A DNA stretch of 64,000 nt from Elizabethkingia miricola (GCF_001675285.1 NZ_LSGQ01000028.1:1-64000), one strand, 5' to 3'. Positions 36,597-46,155 are shown, counted from the stretch's first letter. Made by a program: numbers and translations. The notes: a model not told the origin generated them from the letters alone.

Positions 36597-37124
36597 GTGA
36601 AACAATTCATGATTTTAGCTTCATTTCTGACTTTGTTCGCTTGTGAAACAAATGCTCAGAAACTGAATATTACGACTATTTATTCTGAACCGAAACGGGG
36701 TACAAGAGAAGTTTCGGAAACAGGAGCTGTACATAACTATACAACCCGTAAAGAAGTTACAAAGCGCCTTAACCCCATGATTGTTATGACTTCCAAAAAT
36801 GCTGAAATACTGAAATTTCGGATACAGGGAAATATAAGTTCTGATGGACTCAACATTAATCAGGTTAGGAAAATTCGTTTTGAAAAAGGAGAGCAGAATG
36901 GTAATAGCATGACGCTGAGATACTATGTAGAGATCAAAAAGATTCCCGGTAAAGAAGGTTCTGATGTAGTGGGTTATAATTATACAAAAGATGAAACTTA
37001 TAAAATTCCGAACGACGTTAAAATAATAAAAATTGAATTGTACGAAGATCGAATCAAGAATTTATCTGATACAACCCCAAAGCTTATTGCTGAACAAACG
37101 TTTAATTTCTTTGCAAAAATATAA
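36597..37124 (+). CDS. Lipoprotein of unknown function
   Basis: About 175 residues. Tandem GTG codons at 36594 and 36597 precede an in-frame ATG at 36609; the 36597 GTG gives MKQFMILASFLTLFAC, a proper lipoprotein signal with Lys before the hydrophobic core and predicted lipidated Cys16, so it was preferred. The mature part is beta-rich (ILKFRIQGNISSDGLNINQV; MTLRYYVEIKKIPGKEG) with a repeated pattern of strand and turn. No family recognised. Confidence 0.7.
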   Translation: MKQFMILASFLTLFACETNAQKLNITTIYSEPKRGTREVSETGAVHNYTTRKEVTKRLNPMIVMTSKNAEILKFRIQGNISSDGLNINQVRKIRFEKGEQNGNSMTLRYYVEIKKIPGKEGSDVVGYNYTKDETYKIPNDVKIIKIELYEDRIKNLSDTTPKLIAEQTFNFFAKI

Positions 37125-37132
37125 ACAACTGA

Positions 37133-37279
37133 GGACTAATCTTTGAATATTCATATGCTTTACCAAACGGAGCGACAGCTGGAGCCTATGGTTTGCTTAC
37201 TTTTGATGAAATGAATGTTATTCCTGAAAAAGAAATTGGTTTTGAAAATCTTAATAAATCTTACCAATTCAGACCTTAG
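37133..37279 (+). pseudogene. C-terminal remnant of a decayed gene
   Basis: An open frame without a start codon, bounded by TGA at 37130-37132, reads FEYSYALPNGATAGAYGLLT then FDEMNVIPEKEIGFENLNKS and ends YQFRP-stop at 37277-37279. The composition and regular strand pattern look like genuine coding sequence, and it sits between two intact lipoprotein genes, so it is probably the tail of a deleted gene. Parent family not identified. Confidence 0.45.
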
Positions 37280-37297
37280 TAATCATAAAAAAACACA

Positions 37298-37759
37298 ATG
37301 ATGAAAAAGAATTTAGCTTTCCTGTTTTTAAGTACTCTGTTGATTATCATCTTCAGTTGTAAAAAGCAGGAAAGAAAAAAAACAAATTTCCCAAATTATC
37401 TGAAAAATACCAACTGGATTGTTAATGAAGGAGGACTTATAGCTCCGGATGGCGGGAAAACTTATTATATGTCTCCAAGAATTGATACTGCAGTTATTTT
37501 CAACTTTCATGCTGTCAACTTTTTAAATGAGGAAAAATTCAGAAGCTATGACGCATGGGAATGTGGGAATGATTGCTTTACTGAGGTGCACGGCAGGTAT
37601 TATTTTACGGAAGCTAACCAGATCAAAATGGAAGTTGACAGCATTAGCAAGTCCGATTTCTGTGACAGGCCAACACAAATTTTCAATCCATCGAAGGAAA
37701 TGGTTTTCGATCTTGTAAAAGATGAAAAGCAGTTAAAACTAACAAGAAAAGATAAGTAG
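37298..37759 (+). CDS. Small lipoprotein of unknown function
   Basis: A 153-residue protein with a lipoprotein signal ending at predicted lipidated Cys21 (LIIIFSC) followed by a lysine-rich stretch. The mature part looks like a small lipocalin/META-like domain (YLKNTNWIVNEGGLIAPDGG; EVHGRYYFTEANQIKMEVDS; LVKDEKQLKLTRK). Two Cys pairs (C105/C109 region and C137) might form disulfides. A second in-frame ATG at 37301 is an equally good start. Confidence 0.75.
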   Translation: MMKKNLAFLFLSTLLIIIFSCKKQERKKTNFPNYLKNTNWIVNEGGLIAPDGGKTYYMSPRIDTAVIFNFHAVNFLNEEKFRSYDAWECGNDCFTEVHGRYYFTEANQIKMEVDSISKSDFCDRPTQIFNPSKEMVFDLVKDEKQLKLTRKDK

Positions 37760-37820
37760 AAGATTGTTAAATTGATGCTGAACTTTCGAAAAATGGATTA
37801 TAAAGCAATAAGAACAGTAA

Positions 37821-39038
37821 ATGGAGAATAAAGAAACCTGGATAGAAGGAGATACACTTTTTTATAGAGATCATGGTAATATTGAGAATGCAAATCTTCA
37901 TTCACTACAATATGCATATGTACATATTTTAGGAGACGTACCCTTTCTGTTTGTTTTCGCAGATCATCAACACTATATATCTACCGAGCTGAAGGGTTTT
38001 GAAGAAGTATATCGCGAACTTTCGGATAGGTTTGGTTTTGACTCCGAAATCTTTTTTGCAGTATGTAAAGCCAGAAAAGAAGATGATAAAGTAAAAATCT
38101 GGGCAAAAAAAGTGCTTCGGAATTATCAGATTCTTGACGAATATCCGGATGATGTCGATTTTGGCTATGAAGTTTATGCGGAGCCAAGGCACATGTTATC
38201 GTGGGATACTACATACGAGCAATTGGAAAGATCAGACTTTGTAGAGGTCTATTTTACCGATTTCGGTGCCAGATATTTAAGATTCACATATCCGGTTAGA
38301 GTAGAAGGTGTTCTTATCGATCAATTAGAAGTATATGCCAACAATATCAGTACTAATCGCCCGGTACAGGAGTTTTTCGTAAGCCTGTATGATGAAACGA
38401 ATACTGATAAAAGTTATCAGCAATTGAGAGAACTTTGGATTGATGACGATATTGATATTAGTCAGTACGGTTATGAAAGAGAAGACCAATGTTATCTGCA
38501 ATTTGTTTTGACAAACGGTATAAATGCCTCTATTTGCTATACTTATGATAAGGGGTATTCTTATGACGATGGCAGCACATCACTTCATTTCTATAACAAA
38601 AGGGAATACAGGTATTTTTTAGAAAATAAAGAATATGAAGAAGTGATGGAAATATCCGGATTAATACCATTCGATAACAGTTTGGATATGAAAGTTAATT
38701 ATATCGATAATGATGGCGTTAAGCATATTCCGTTAAAGTTAAAAGAACTATTGGGAGAGAAAAGTGGTATCTGGATCGACAATACAAATCATAAAATCGG
38801 ATTTGCGGGAATAGATACTGCATTGATTCTAGACCTTGAAAAAATTAGACATTTTACCTTTCAGAATGTTCTTCCGGCAAAAGGAGCAGGGTATGCAGAT
38901 CTTATTGTTCATCTTAGTACCGGAAATTATCTGTACGTTTTTATAGAAGATACTTATTTCTTCGATCAATTTGCACAGCAATTGGAGCAAATGACGAAAA
39001 AGGTGGTTGAAATTCCTGAAGCATATTATAACTGTTAA
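37821..39038 (+). CDS. Cytoplasmic protein of unknown function
   Basis: A 405-residue protein without signal peptide or TM segments, acidic and rich in Tyr, Asp and Glu. It appears built from two weakly similar halves with beta-strand/turn patterns (for example LHSLQYAYVHILGDVPFLFV near 30 and LRHFTF-like strand near 355 with HLSTGNYLYVFIEDTYFF). Both halves share the theme 'strand - YVFI - D - aromatic'. It is followed closely by the LRR protein, 15 bases apart. Might be an immunity or signalling protein; no evidence for either. Confidence 0.75.
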   Translation: MENKETWIEGDTLFYRDHGNIENANLHSLQYAYVHILGDVPFLFVFADHQHYISTELKGFEEVYRELSDRFGFDSEIFFAVCKARKEDDKVKIWAKKVLRNYQILDEYPDDVDFGYEVYAEPRHMLSWDTTYEQLERSDFVEVYFTDFGARYLRFTYPVRVEGVLIDQLEVYANNISTNRPVQEFFVSLYDETNTDKSYQQLRELWIDDDIDISQYGYEREDQCYLQFVLTNGINASICYTYDKGYSYDDGSTSLHFYNKREYRYFLENKEYEEVMEISGLIPFDNSLDMKVNYIDNDGVKHIPLKLKELLGEKSGIWIDNTNHKIGFAGIDTALILDLEKIRHFTFQNVLPAKGAGYADLIVHLSTGNYLYVFIEDTYFFDQFAQQLEQMTKKVVEIPEAYYNC

Positions 39039-39053
39039 AATTGTGCATATCAG

Positions 39054-39899
39054 ATGTATATAGGAAGTACAGCTAAAGAAAGACCAGATCATTTTGTGGT
39101 GATAGAAAGCGGAGATTCTGCCACAGAAATTTTAGCATTAATGAAAGAAAAACAGATTTTCAATCTTATTCTGGATGGAAAAACCTGTGATACGGCTATT
39201 TTTGGACTTCCTGAGTTCAGAGAAGTCTTCGGAAATGTCAATATTATCTATTTTTCCAACTTCAATATTGACAAAAATGAGATTTTGTATGCCCTGAAAA
39301 ATGCCATACGTCTCGAAATAAGGAAATGTACATACAAAGGAAAAGAACTGATTGACTGGACTGTTTTTACACGATTAGAAGAAGTTTTCACACCTTATTC
39401 CAAACGGTTTGTAAATCTGTTTACACATCCAACGCTAAAAACTATTTTCATTGAAAAATTTACAGAAGAAAATTATCAGTTTCCCAAAAATGAAATAATA
39501 AATACATTGTCTGTAGATGGCAGTATTTCCTGTGACTGGTCTACACTCACTCACTTTAATAAATTAGAAGTCTTGTATTTGTCCGAGATTAAATCATTAA
39601 CCGACATTTCATGGCTGGAAGACCTTAATAATTTAAAAGAACTGGATCTAAGTCTTTGTAAAAATATTGAAGCCATTACAGAAGCTATTTCAAAAATTAA
39701 GAGTCTTAAATACCTCCATATCTTTCAGAGCGGTGTGATAGAATCCCTACAAAGTTTAGCCAGTCTTACCAGTCTGGAAGAGCTCACTATTGAAAATAAA
39801 GGTAAATTAATGGACAAAAACATTTCTTTTCTCGATAAAATTCCCAATCTGGAATACAGTATCGAAATCGGAAGTTTTGGTACAACAAGCGATAAATAA
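39054..39899 (+). CDS. Leucine-rich-repeat protein
   Basis: A 281-residue protein with no signal peptide. Residues about 150-265 contain LRR units (FNKLEVLYLSEIKSLTDISW, LNNLKELDLSLCKNIEAITE, IKSLKYLHIF, LTSLEELTIENKGKL) forming a short arc for protein binding. The N-terminal 145 residues are of an unknown alpha/beta type. Probably coupled to the preceding gene. Cytoplasmic LRR proteins of this sort are often partner-binding or immunity proteins in Bacteroidota; inference only. Confidence 0.8.
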   Translation: MYIGSTAKERPDHFVVIESGDSATEILALMKEKQIFNLILDGKTCDTAIFGLPEFREVFGNVNIIYFSNFNIDKNEILYALKNAIRLEIRKCTYKGKELIDWTVFTRLEEVFTPYSKRFVNLFTHPTLKTIFIEKFTEENYQFPKNEIINTLSVDGSISCDWSTLTHFNKLEVLYLSEIKSLTDISWLEDLNNLKELDLSLCKNIEAITEAISKIKSLKYLHIFQSGVIESLQSLASLTSLEELTIENKGKLMDKNISFLDKIPNLEYSIEIGSFGTTSDK

Positions 39900-39948
39900 C
39901 TAACAGCTTTTGAAAGTTTGCATTTTTGATTTTTTAAACTTTAGATAC

Positions 39949-39981
39949 AGCCTTGGCAAGGTTTCAAACCTTGCCAAGGCT
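39949..39981. repeat. 33-base palindromic hairpin (REP-like)
   Basis: A perfect 16-bp stem, AGCCTTGGCAAGGTTT and its complement around a single C. It is far from the upstream stop and lacks a T-run, so it resembles a dispersed extragenic palindrome rather than a standard terminator. The same CCTTGGCAAGG core is common in intergenic DNA of related genera as I recall it. Confidence 0.6.
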
Positions 39982-40117
39982 ATGAGATAAGCTCATTACA
40001 ACAATGCTAAAATAGGGTGGGAGTATAAGGAATGTTGCTCTAAGCTAATAATACAAATCTGCAAAATCACTGTAAACAGGGATATTTTAAGATTTTCGGA
40101 TTTGGTAATTTTAGCGA

Positions 40118-42583
40118 ATGGCACACCGTATCTATTTATACAACTACGATCAGAAAACAAATCAGTCATTCGATACCCATTTAGGCGAATGGAACTATGA
40201 AATTCCTGTATTATTATACCCTCTCATCGCAGAAGATATAAGAGTAGAAGGTGTTGAATTTTTCTCTGACAAAGAGCAGGGGATTGTTCAGCTGCGTTAC
40301 TTTTTCAATCTACTGGCTGATACCTATCAGCTGCATTATAAAAAAGCCTACTACGAACCCGTTAACAAAATGTTTGAGTTCCTGGAAGCATTGCCTTATG
40401 ATTCCTTTGTACTGAATGCAACAGATGTTTTCAATATGAGCGAGGAAAAGCACAAAGTACAGGCAAAGGAATGGCTTGTGGAGATTCAGCAGAAAAGCAA
40501 GCAGTATAAAAAAGCAGTAGAAACTCAGAATCTTTCCCTGTTAGACCCTTTGTTTTCACAATACGGTTATTCGTCATTTCTCGATATTTTACAAACCGAC
40601 TGGATCAATTACGGATTGGGATATTTTGAAGAGCTTGCTTACAAGAAAATAGCATCTTCTATATTCGAGGAAGAGGGGAAATTTGGTTTGAAAGACTCAA
40701 AAGGTACCATTCTGGCTCCGGCTATTTATGATGATATTTTTGAAGCAGATTATTATTACGGTATATCGGTAGTCCAAAAAGAAGGGCTTTTCGGTTATTT
40801 GCAGAGTAATGGTAAAGAACTGGTTCCTCCGGTTTATGAAGAAGCCTTTGATGTTTTCGATTTTGAATCAGAGCCTTTGGGCGAAATAAAAATAAAAGGA
40901 AAGACAGGAATTCTAAAAGTCTATTCAAATACTTGGATACTTCCTCCTGATTATGACTCAACTGAAGTAATTACTTATGGATTTTTATGTGTGGAAACAG
41001 GTGAGAAATATGGGGTTTCTAATTTTGCAGAGATGATTATTCCTGTTGAAAGTGATAATCCTTATGAATATGATTATTTTCCGGAGCTTTTTTATACCAA
41101 ACAAAAAGGAACCAGCAAACGCAGATATTATACAAAAGAAGGAAATTATCTGGGTGATTTTGTTGAAGAAAGCATTGTAAAAGCGGGTGCCTGTTTCTGG
41201 GTTAAACCAAATAAGTTTGATAAAAAAGGCAGGCTGATAGATGAAAAAGGTAATCCTGTAATAGAGGAGGCAGATCAGTTGATGCTATTAGAACGTTTTG
41301 ATTGTCTGGCGGTTTGTAAAGATAAAAACTGGAAAATTTATAATACCCTGAAACATCAGTTTCTGTTGGAAAATGAGCGGATTACAAAAGTAAACGGAAA
41401 ACCGAATATCGAATATAAGCACAATGTCTTTACACCGGAAACCCAAAACGGATTAGGTCTTTTTGATGCCGAAAATAATATTTGGCTAATCGCTCCTCAT
41501 TTTGATATTAAACAGATTCATTATTTGGAAAATGGATTTTTATCGGTTCAAAAAAAAGATGGCTATCAAGTATTTGATTTTGAAAATGGTTTGTCCGAAA
41601 AGCTGTACGAGTATATTTCTAATCCTTTAAATTATAGAACGGAAGAAGGACTGTTGTTCCTGTATCTGGGGAATAAGATGTTCAGGATGAATGAAGATAA
41701 AAGCATTCAGCTGGTAGAACTCTCCGAGTATGGTTCTATTTATCTGGATCGCTATTCATTCCGGGGAAAAGATTTAGAATACTTTATTTCCTTTTATAAT
41801 AATTGGAAAGATCGGGCAGGTAGTAATCCTGAGCAATTCATGGAAGCCGAGACCATTAAAAAGATGGCTCTTGATGCTAAGGAAGACCAAAATTATAAGG
41901 AAGCATTACGTTTGTTTGAATTATCTGCTCAAAAAAATGATTTGGACAGTTGGGTAGAAATTGGTCTGTTACTTACCGATCCCGAAATTGAAGAATTATT
42001 TGATCCCAAGAAAGGAATAGCCTATTATGAAAAAGCAGCACAACAAAACCATGCAGTCGCCTGGAATAATATTGGCGCTTTGTACCACAACGGCACCGGG
42101 TATTCATTTAATATCAAAAAAGCAATTAAAGCCTACGAAAAAGGAGCAGAGCTTGGTGACGGAATGGCGCTTACCAATTTAGGTGATCTGTATTATTTTG
42201 GTGAACATGTAAAGCAGGATTACAATAAAGCTTTGGACTTTTACCAAAAGGCAGAGAAAAAGTACTACTATAACTATGATAAAATATCAGAAATATATTA
42301 TCAGTTAAGCGATTATAAAAACCTTCTGGATTACCTGAAGAAAGATTATGAGCAGACTTATTCCGGTATTTATTATGGTATTCTCTATGAACAAGGTTTG
42401 GGTGTAAAAACAGATTTGAAGAAGGCTATTAAGTACTACGAACAAGCTAATGCTTATAGTGCTTACGAATATGCTACACAACGTTTGGTATACTACTATG
42501 GCGAAAGTTTGGAGTTTAAAAATGAAAAGAAATACCAGAAATGGAAGTCTTTCGCTGAACAAAATGATTTCGAAATTGATTAG
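40118..42583 (+). CDS. WG-repeat and Sel1-repeat protein
   Basis: An 821-residue cytoplasmic protein. N-terminal 170 residues of unknown fold (starts MAHRIYLYNYDQKTNQSFDT). Residues about 180-560 have WG/KWG-type repeats (GKFGLKDSKGTILAPAIYDD; GLFGYLQSNGKELVPPVYEE). From about 585 the protein switches to Sel1-like TPR helices (ALRLFELSAQKNDLDSWVEI, AIAYYEKAAQQNHAVAWNNI, AIKAYEKGAELGDGMALTNL), which usually mediate protein contacts. No catalytic motif. Composite proteins like this are known in Chryseobacterium relatives but not understood. Confidence 0.85.
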   Translation: MAHRIYLYNYDQKTNQSFDTHLGEWNYEIPVLLYPLIAEDIRVEGVEFFSDKEQGIVQLRYFFNLLADTYQLHYKKAYYEPVNKMFEFLEALPYDSFVLNATDVFNMSEEKHKVQAKEWLVEIQQKSKQYKKAVETQNLSLLDPLFSQYGYSSFLDILQTDWINYGLGYFEELAYKKIASSIFEEEGKFGLKDSKGTILAPAIYDDIFEADYYYGISVVQKEGLFGYLQSNGKELVPPVYEEAFDVFDFESEPLGEIKIKGKTGILKVYSNTWILPPDYDSTEVITYGFLCVETGEKYGVSNFAEMIIPVESDNPYEYDYFPELFYTKQKGTSKRRYYTKEGNYLGDFVEESIVKAGACFWVKPNKFDKKGRLIDEKGNPVIEEADQLMLLERFDCLAVCKDKNWKIYNTLKHQFLLENERITKVNGKPNIEYKHNVFTPETQNGLGLFDAENNIWLIAPHFDIKQIHYLENGFLSVQKKDGYQVFDFENGLSEKLYEYISNPLNYRTEEGLLFLYLGNKMFRMNEDKSIQLVELSEYGSIYLDRYSFRGKDLEYFISFYNNWKDRAGSNPEQFMEAETIKKMALDAKEDQNYKEALRLFELSAQKNDLDSWVEIGLLLTDPEIEELFDPKKGIAYYEKAAQQNHAVAWNNIGALYHNGTGYSFNIKKAIKAYEKGAELGDGMALTNLGDLYYFGEHVKQDYNKALDFYQKAEKKYYYNYDKISEIYYQLSDYKNLLDYLKKDYEQTYSGIYYGILYEQGLGVKTDLKKAIKYYEQANAYSAYEYATQRLVYYYGESLEFKNEKKYQKWKSFAEQNDFEID

Positions 42584-42645
42584 AAAGTATTTTATCTATA
42601 TTTACGTTCCTCAATATAATAAATCTTAATAGAGAGAAGGATTTG

Positions 42646-44853
42646 ATGTACAGGTTATTACTTATATTCACTTTATTTATTTGTCCGTTTTTTGTTCAGG
42701 CCCAAGATGCTTTGAGCAAACTAGAAAAGGAATATAATAATGCTTCAGACAAGACAACGGAGCAGTTAAACATAGCTCCTAAATATGCTACTGCCTTATT
42801 TTTCCATAACCTCAAACCGAAATCTTATCAGATTTTAGCAAATAATATTTCCATGGCAACAAAGCTGTCTGATGGGAAATATGCCACGATTTTATATGCC
42901 GTTCAGGCAATGAATTACAGACTTGATAACAAAGAAGCAGAATCTTCAAAAAGTCTGGAAATGGGAAAGGTTTATAGTTTAAAAACAAATAGTAACGAGG
43001 CAAAAGGATATCTGGAATATGCAAGAGGTTGGATTCTCACCCGTAATAACAAAATTACTGATGCCGTAGCTGCTTACCTGAAAGCCATTAATTATTACGA
43101 AAATTCACCAACAACTTCTACACTTTACGGAAGATACGGAAATACAGCAAAAGAACTATCTGCAATTTATTCTGACCTGAACGAATATCAGCTGGAAGAA
43201 AAATACAGCAAACAGTTTTTATTATTAGCATCCAAACAGAATGATCCCAACCTGATCTTTGATGCCTATATGAGAATGGGGTATATGTTTGAACAAAAAT
43301 ATGTTCAAAACCCTTCTGATAAACAGTTTAGGAATAAAGCAGAACAATATTATGTGCAGGCAATTACGGCCTTTAACAAAAATAAAGGGTCTATGCTTAA
43401 TAAGAGCAATCTTTCTTATGCTGCCATTAATCTAGCCAATTTATATACTGAGTTTAATCCGGAAAAAGCCATGGAATATGCTCAATTAGCCAATAAAGTA
43501 AGCCTGGAAACGGGTGATGCTATTCATATCGCTTCTTCGTTTGGAATTTTGGCAGAGTTGGCCATACAGAATAAGCACTACGATCTAGCTAAGTCTTATT
43601 TTCTGAAAGCCTCTATGGAAATAGGAAAAAGTCCTGTCAGAAACCATAATATAGAATTATCTATTCTGGAATCTCTATCCCGAATTAGTGAAGAGCAGGG
43701 TAATTATAAAGAAGCACTTGTTTATTATAAAAGTTATGTTGATAAATACAAAAGTGTCTATGATCAGGAAAAATTGGATATTACAAAAAGATTGGAATCG
43801 CAGTTTGAGAAAGAAAGACAAGAGCAGAAATATATAAAGCTGCAACTGGAAAGCGATAAAAAAGCACAGGAAATCAGGTTGATAAATATACTTAGGGCAC
43901 AACGTGAACAGGTCTATAACAACCTAAAACTGGTAGAAGAAAATCAACGTGAACGATTAAAATTTTCAGAATTAGAGTCAGAGAAAAAAGAACAACAACT
44001 CCGTCTGGCAAAGTTAGAAACCAGACAGAAGAATAATGACATCAATAACTATAAGAAGCTATTGGCTTTCAAAGAGAAAATCAATACCTACTACACTATT
44101 TTTATTGTCATTTTTATCATTTTAATCCTCTTATTACTTTACGCCTATAAGCAACGTGCCAAGTCTATGAAACAAAGAGACGAGTTGCATGCTCTGGCTA
44201 TGGAAAAAGAGAAACAGAATTCAAAAATATCAACACTTACAGCATTGCTGGAAGGCCAGGAGCAGGAGCGTGGCCGTTTGGCCCGTGATCTTCATGATGG
44301 CTTAGGAGGCCTGCTATCGGGTACCAAACATCAGCTTTCCTATTTAGATCCTCATCAATCTGAAAATATAGAAGAGGGCATTTCAAAATCAATTAAGCAA
44401 ATTGATGGTGCTGTAGAAGAACTAAGACGTGTAGCACATAATTTAATGCCAGATTTATTAGTGAAATATGGTTTGGAAGTTGCTATCCAGGAGTTTGCTT
44501 CCCGTATATCCAATAGCGCTTTAGATATCCATACCGAATTTATCAACTACCGTAATTCCTTGTCCGAGGAAAAGCAATTGATAATCTACAGAATCATTCA
44601 GGAATTGGTGAATAACGCCATAAAGCATGCTGATGCTTCCGAAATTATTATTCAAGTAAGTCAGGAAGAAAACGTACTCAACCTTACAGTAGAGGACAAT
44701 GGTAAAGGTTTTGATCACAAAGGACTAAACGTAAAAAAAACCGCTGGTTTTCATAATATAGAATCAAGAGTCCAATTTTTAAAAGGAACGATGAATATCA
44801 TATCCGAATTGAATATTGGCACCAGTATAGAACTTCAAATACCTATTCATTAA
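42646..44853 (+). CDS. TPR-containing sensor histidine kinase
   Basis: A 735-residue membrane kinase. Signal peptide MYRLLLIFTLFICPFFVQAQ, a periplasmic array of TPR-like helices (about 40-365), a long coiled coil (about 375-465), one TM helix (about 480-500), HisKA_3 with phosphoacceptor His550 in RDLHDGLGG, and HATPase_c with NELVNNAIKHADAS-type N box, VEDNGKGF and FHNIESRVQFLKG. The start at 42646 follows AGAGAGAAGG by 7 bases; an upstream TTG was ignored. Pairs with the next gene. Confidence 0.93.
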   Translation: MYRLLLIFTLFICPFFVQAQDALSKLEKEYNNASDKTTEQLNIAPKYATALFFHNLKPKSYQILANNISMATKLSDGKYATILYAVQAMNYRLDNKEAESSKSLEMGKVYSLKTNSNEAKGYLEYARGWILTRNNKITDAVAAYLKAINYYENSPTTSTLYGRYGNTAKELSAIYSDLNEYQLEEKYSKQFLLLASKQNDPNLIFDAYMRMGYMFEQKYVQNPSDKQFRNKAEQYYVQAITAFNKNKGSMLNKSNLSYAAINLANLYTEFNPEKAMEYAQLANKVSLETGDAIHIASSFGILAELAIQNKHYDLAKSYFLKASMEIGKSPVRNHNIELSILESLSRISEEQGNYKEALVYYKSYVDKYKSVYDQEKLDITKRLESQFEKERQEQKYIKLQLESDKKAQEIRLINILRAQREQVYNNLKLVEENQRERLKFSELESEKKEQQLRLAKLETRQKNNDINNYKKLLAFKEKINTYYTIFIVIFIILILLLLYAYKQRAKSMKQRDELHALAMEKEKQNSKISTLTALLEGQEQERGRLARDLHDGLGGLLSGTKHQLSYLDPHQSENIEEGISKSIKQIDGAVEELRRVAHNLMPDLLVKYGLEVAIQEFASRISNSALDIHTEFINYRNSLSEEKQLIIYRIIQELVNNAIKHADASEIIIQVSQEENVLNLTVEDNGKGFDHKGLNVKKTAGFHNIESRVQFLKGTMNIISELNIGTSIELQIPIH

Positions 44854-44857
44854 AAAC

Positions 44858-45487
44858 ATGATAAAAGTAGCTATAACAGACGATCATCCACTTCTATTAG
44901 AAGGACTGAAGAATATTTTGGGAAATAGCAATACAATAGATGTTGTAGATTGTTTCCGAAACGTTTCGGAAATGAATGCAGGTCTTGCAAAACAAGCTAT
45001 CGATATATTATTGCTAGACATCAATCTGGTAGATACCAACAGTATCGAACTCATAAAACCTCTAAAGAAGAAGTATGGAAATCTCCAGATTATAATACTC
45101 AGTGTTCATAATGAGCTGCCTGTAATTAACAGTACTTTGGCTGAAGGAGCATTAGGATACATCCAGAAGAACGCTTCGGTTTCCGAAATCCTGGAAGGGA
45201 TTAATACTGTATATGCGGGTAAACAATTTTTGTGTTCACAAACCAATTCTGTCCTGGAAAAGAAATCGCTGGATGGGCTAAATCAGGTTCCGAAACTAAC
45301 ACGAAGAGAAAAAGAAATTTTAGCCGAAGCAGCGAAAGGACTTACGACCAACCAAATGGCAGAAAAGCTTTTCATCAGTCCGCATACAGTAGAAAGTCAC
45401 CGAAAGAATCTTATCGAAAAATTTCAAACTTCCAATCTTAGTTCAGCGATTAAACTTGCGATAGAATACGGTTTGATTATCGAATAA
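44858..45487 (+). CDS. NarL/FixJ-family response regulator
   Basis: A 209-residue regulator; receiver domain with DDH at 8-10, phosphoacceptor Asp54 in LLLDINLVDTN, and YIQKNAS in place of the usual Lys loop; LuxR HTH at about 143-203 (LTRREKEILAEAAKGLTTNQ, SPHTVESHRKNLIEKF). Four bases after the TPR kinase, so cognate. Ends at a strong terminator. Targets unknown. Confidence 0.94.
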   Translation: MIKVAITDDHPLLLEGLKNILGNSNTIDVVDCFRNVSEMNAGLAKQAIDILLLDINLVDTNSIELIKPLKKKYGNLQIIILSVHNELPVINSTLAEGALGYIQKNASVSEILEGINTVYAGKQFLCSQTNSVLEKKSLDGLNQVPKLTRREKEILAEAAKGLTTNQMAEKLFISPHTVESHRKNLIEKFQTSNLSSAIKLAIEYGLIIE

Positions 45488-45496
45488 AATAAAAAA

Positions 45497-45526
45497 GCCT
45501 GCTCACATATTGTAAGCAGGCCTTTT
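45497..45526 (+). terminator. Terminator of the kinase/regulator operon
   Basis: GCCTGCTCAC / GTAAGCAGGC stem (one mismatch) with loop ATATT, preceded by six A and followed by CTTTT, 9 bases after the stop. Convergent with the next gene. Confidence 0.82.
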
Positions 45527-45557
45527 ATATAATCAAGTTAATTCGGTGCGTGATAAT

Positions 45558-46124
45558 TTAGTCTTTGAATTTCAACGTAGCACGAAATAGATTTTTCTTA
45601 TCTATTAAATCATATTCGTCATTATATACCGGCTCATACATTAATACGTAAGCATTTCCGTTAAAATCCTTTAGACTGATGGGCTGGTCTACCATGATAT
45701 CATAAAACCTTGTAATAGTACGTGTAGCAGTCCACTGCTTTAAATTTCCTTTAGGGTTTTTGTCGAATCGGTGATCTTTAGCATCTGTATAGTACCAATA
45801 TGATGGTGCAGTATCCATTAAAAACAATTCTTTGTCTTTGTTGCACAGCTCTTCTGCCATACCTGTATTCTGAAACCATGCAACCTCCGGATTGTAAGTG
45901 TTTGAGGCCGCTGTGTAAATATTCTCGTCTGTAGTTGCTCCAATTAGAAAACCTTCCAGATTTGTAGAATTGATTTCGAACAGGAAAGGAGATTTTCTAA
46001 GTTCATAAACATCATTTACAGGCTGAACTACTTTTCCGTCTTGTTTAATAACTACTTTTAAAGACTGTGCAAAAGTGATAAGGTTTAGTAAAGAAAAAAG
46101 AATTGTTAAACTTATTTTTTTCAT
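45558..46124 (-). CDS. Secreted protein of unknown function
   Basis: A 188-residue protein with signal peptide MKKISLTILFSLLNLITFAQ. The mature domain is beta-rich and aromatic (EVAWFQNTGMAEELCNKDKE; APSYWYYTDAKDHRFDKNPK). Two cysteines only if the signal is excluded from count are not evident; one Cys at the NTGMAEELC position. No family recognised. It has its own candidate promoter at 46148-46155 and ends facing the regulator terminator. Confidence 0.78.
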   Translation of the reverse strand: MKKISLTILFSLLNLITFAQSLKVVIKQDGKVVQPVNDVYELRKSPFLFEINSTNLEGFLIGATTDENIYTAASNTYNPEVAWFQNTGMAEELCNKDKELFLMDTAPSYWYYTDAKDHRFDKNPKGNLKQWTATRTITRFYDIMVDQPISLKDFNGNAYVLMYEPVYNDEYDLIDKKNLFRATLKFKD

Positions 46125-46147
46125 TGTATATCTTTAAATAACTGTAG

Positions 46148-46155
46148 CAAAGATA
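46148..46155 (-). promoter_or_regulatory. Candidate -7 box of the 188-residue gene
   Basis: TATCTTTG on the minus strand matches TAnnTTTG exactly, 23 bases before the ATG at 46124; the -33 element is weak. The rest of the spacer to 46328 shows nothing recognisable. Confidence 0.4.
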
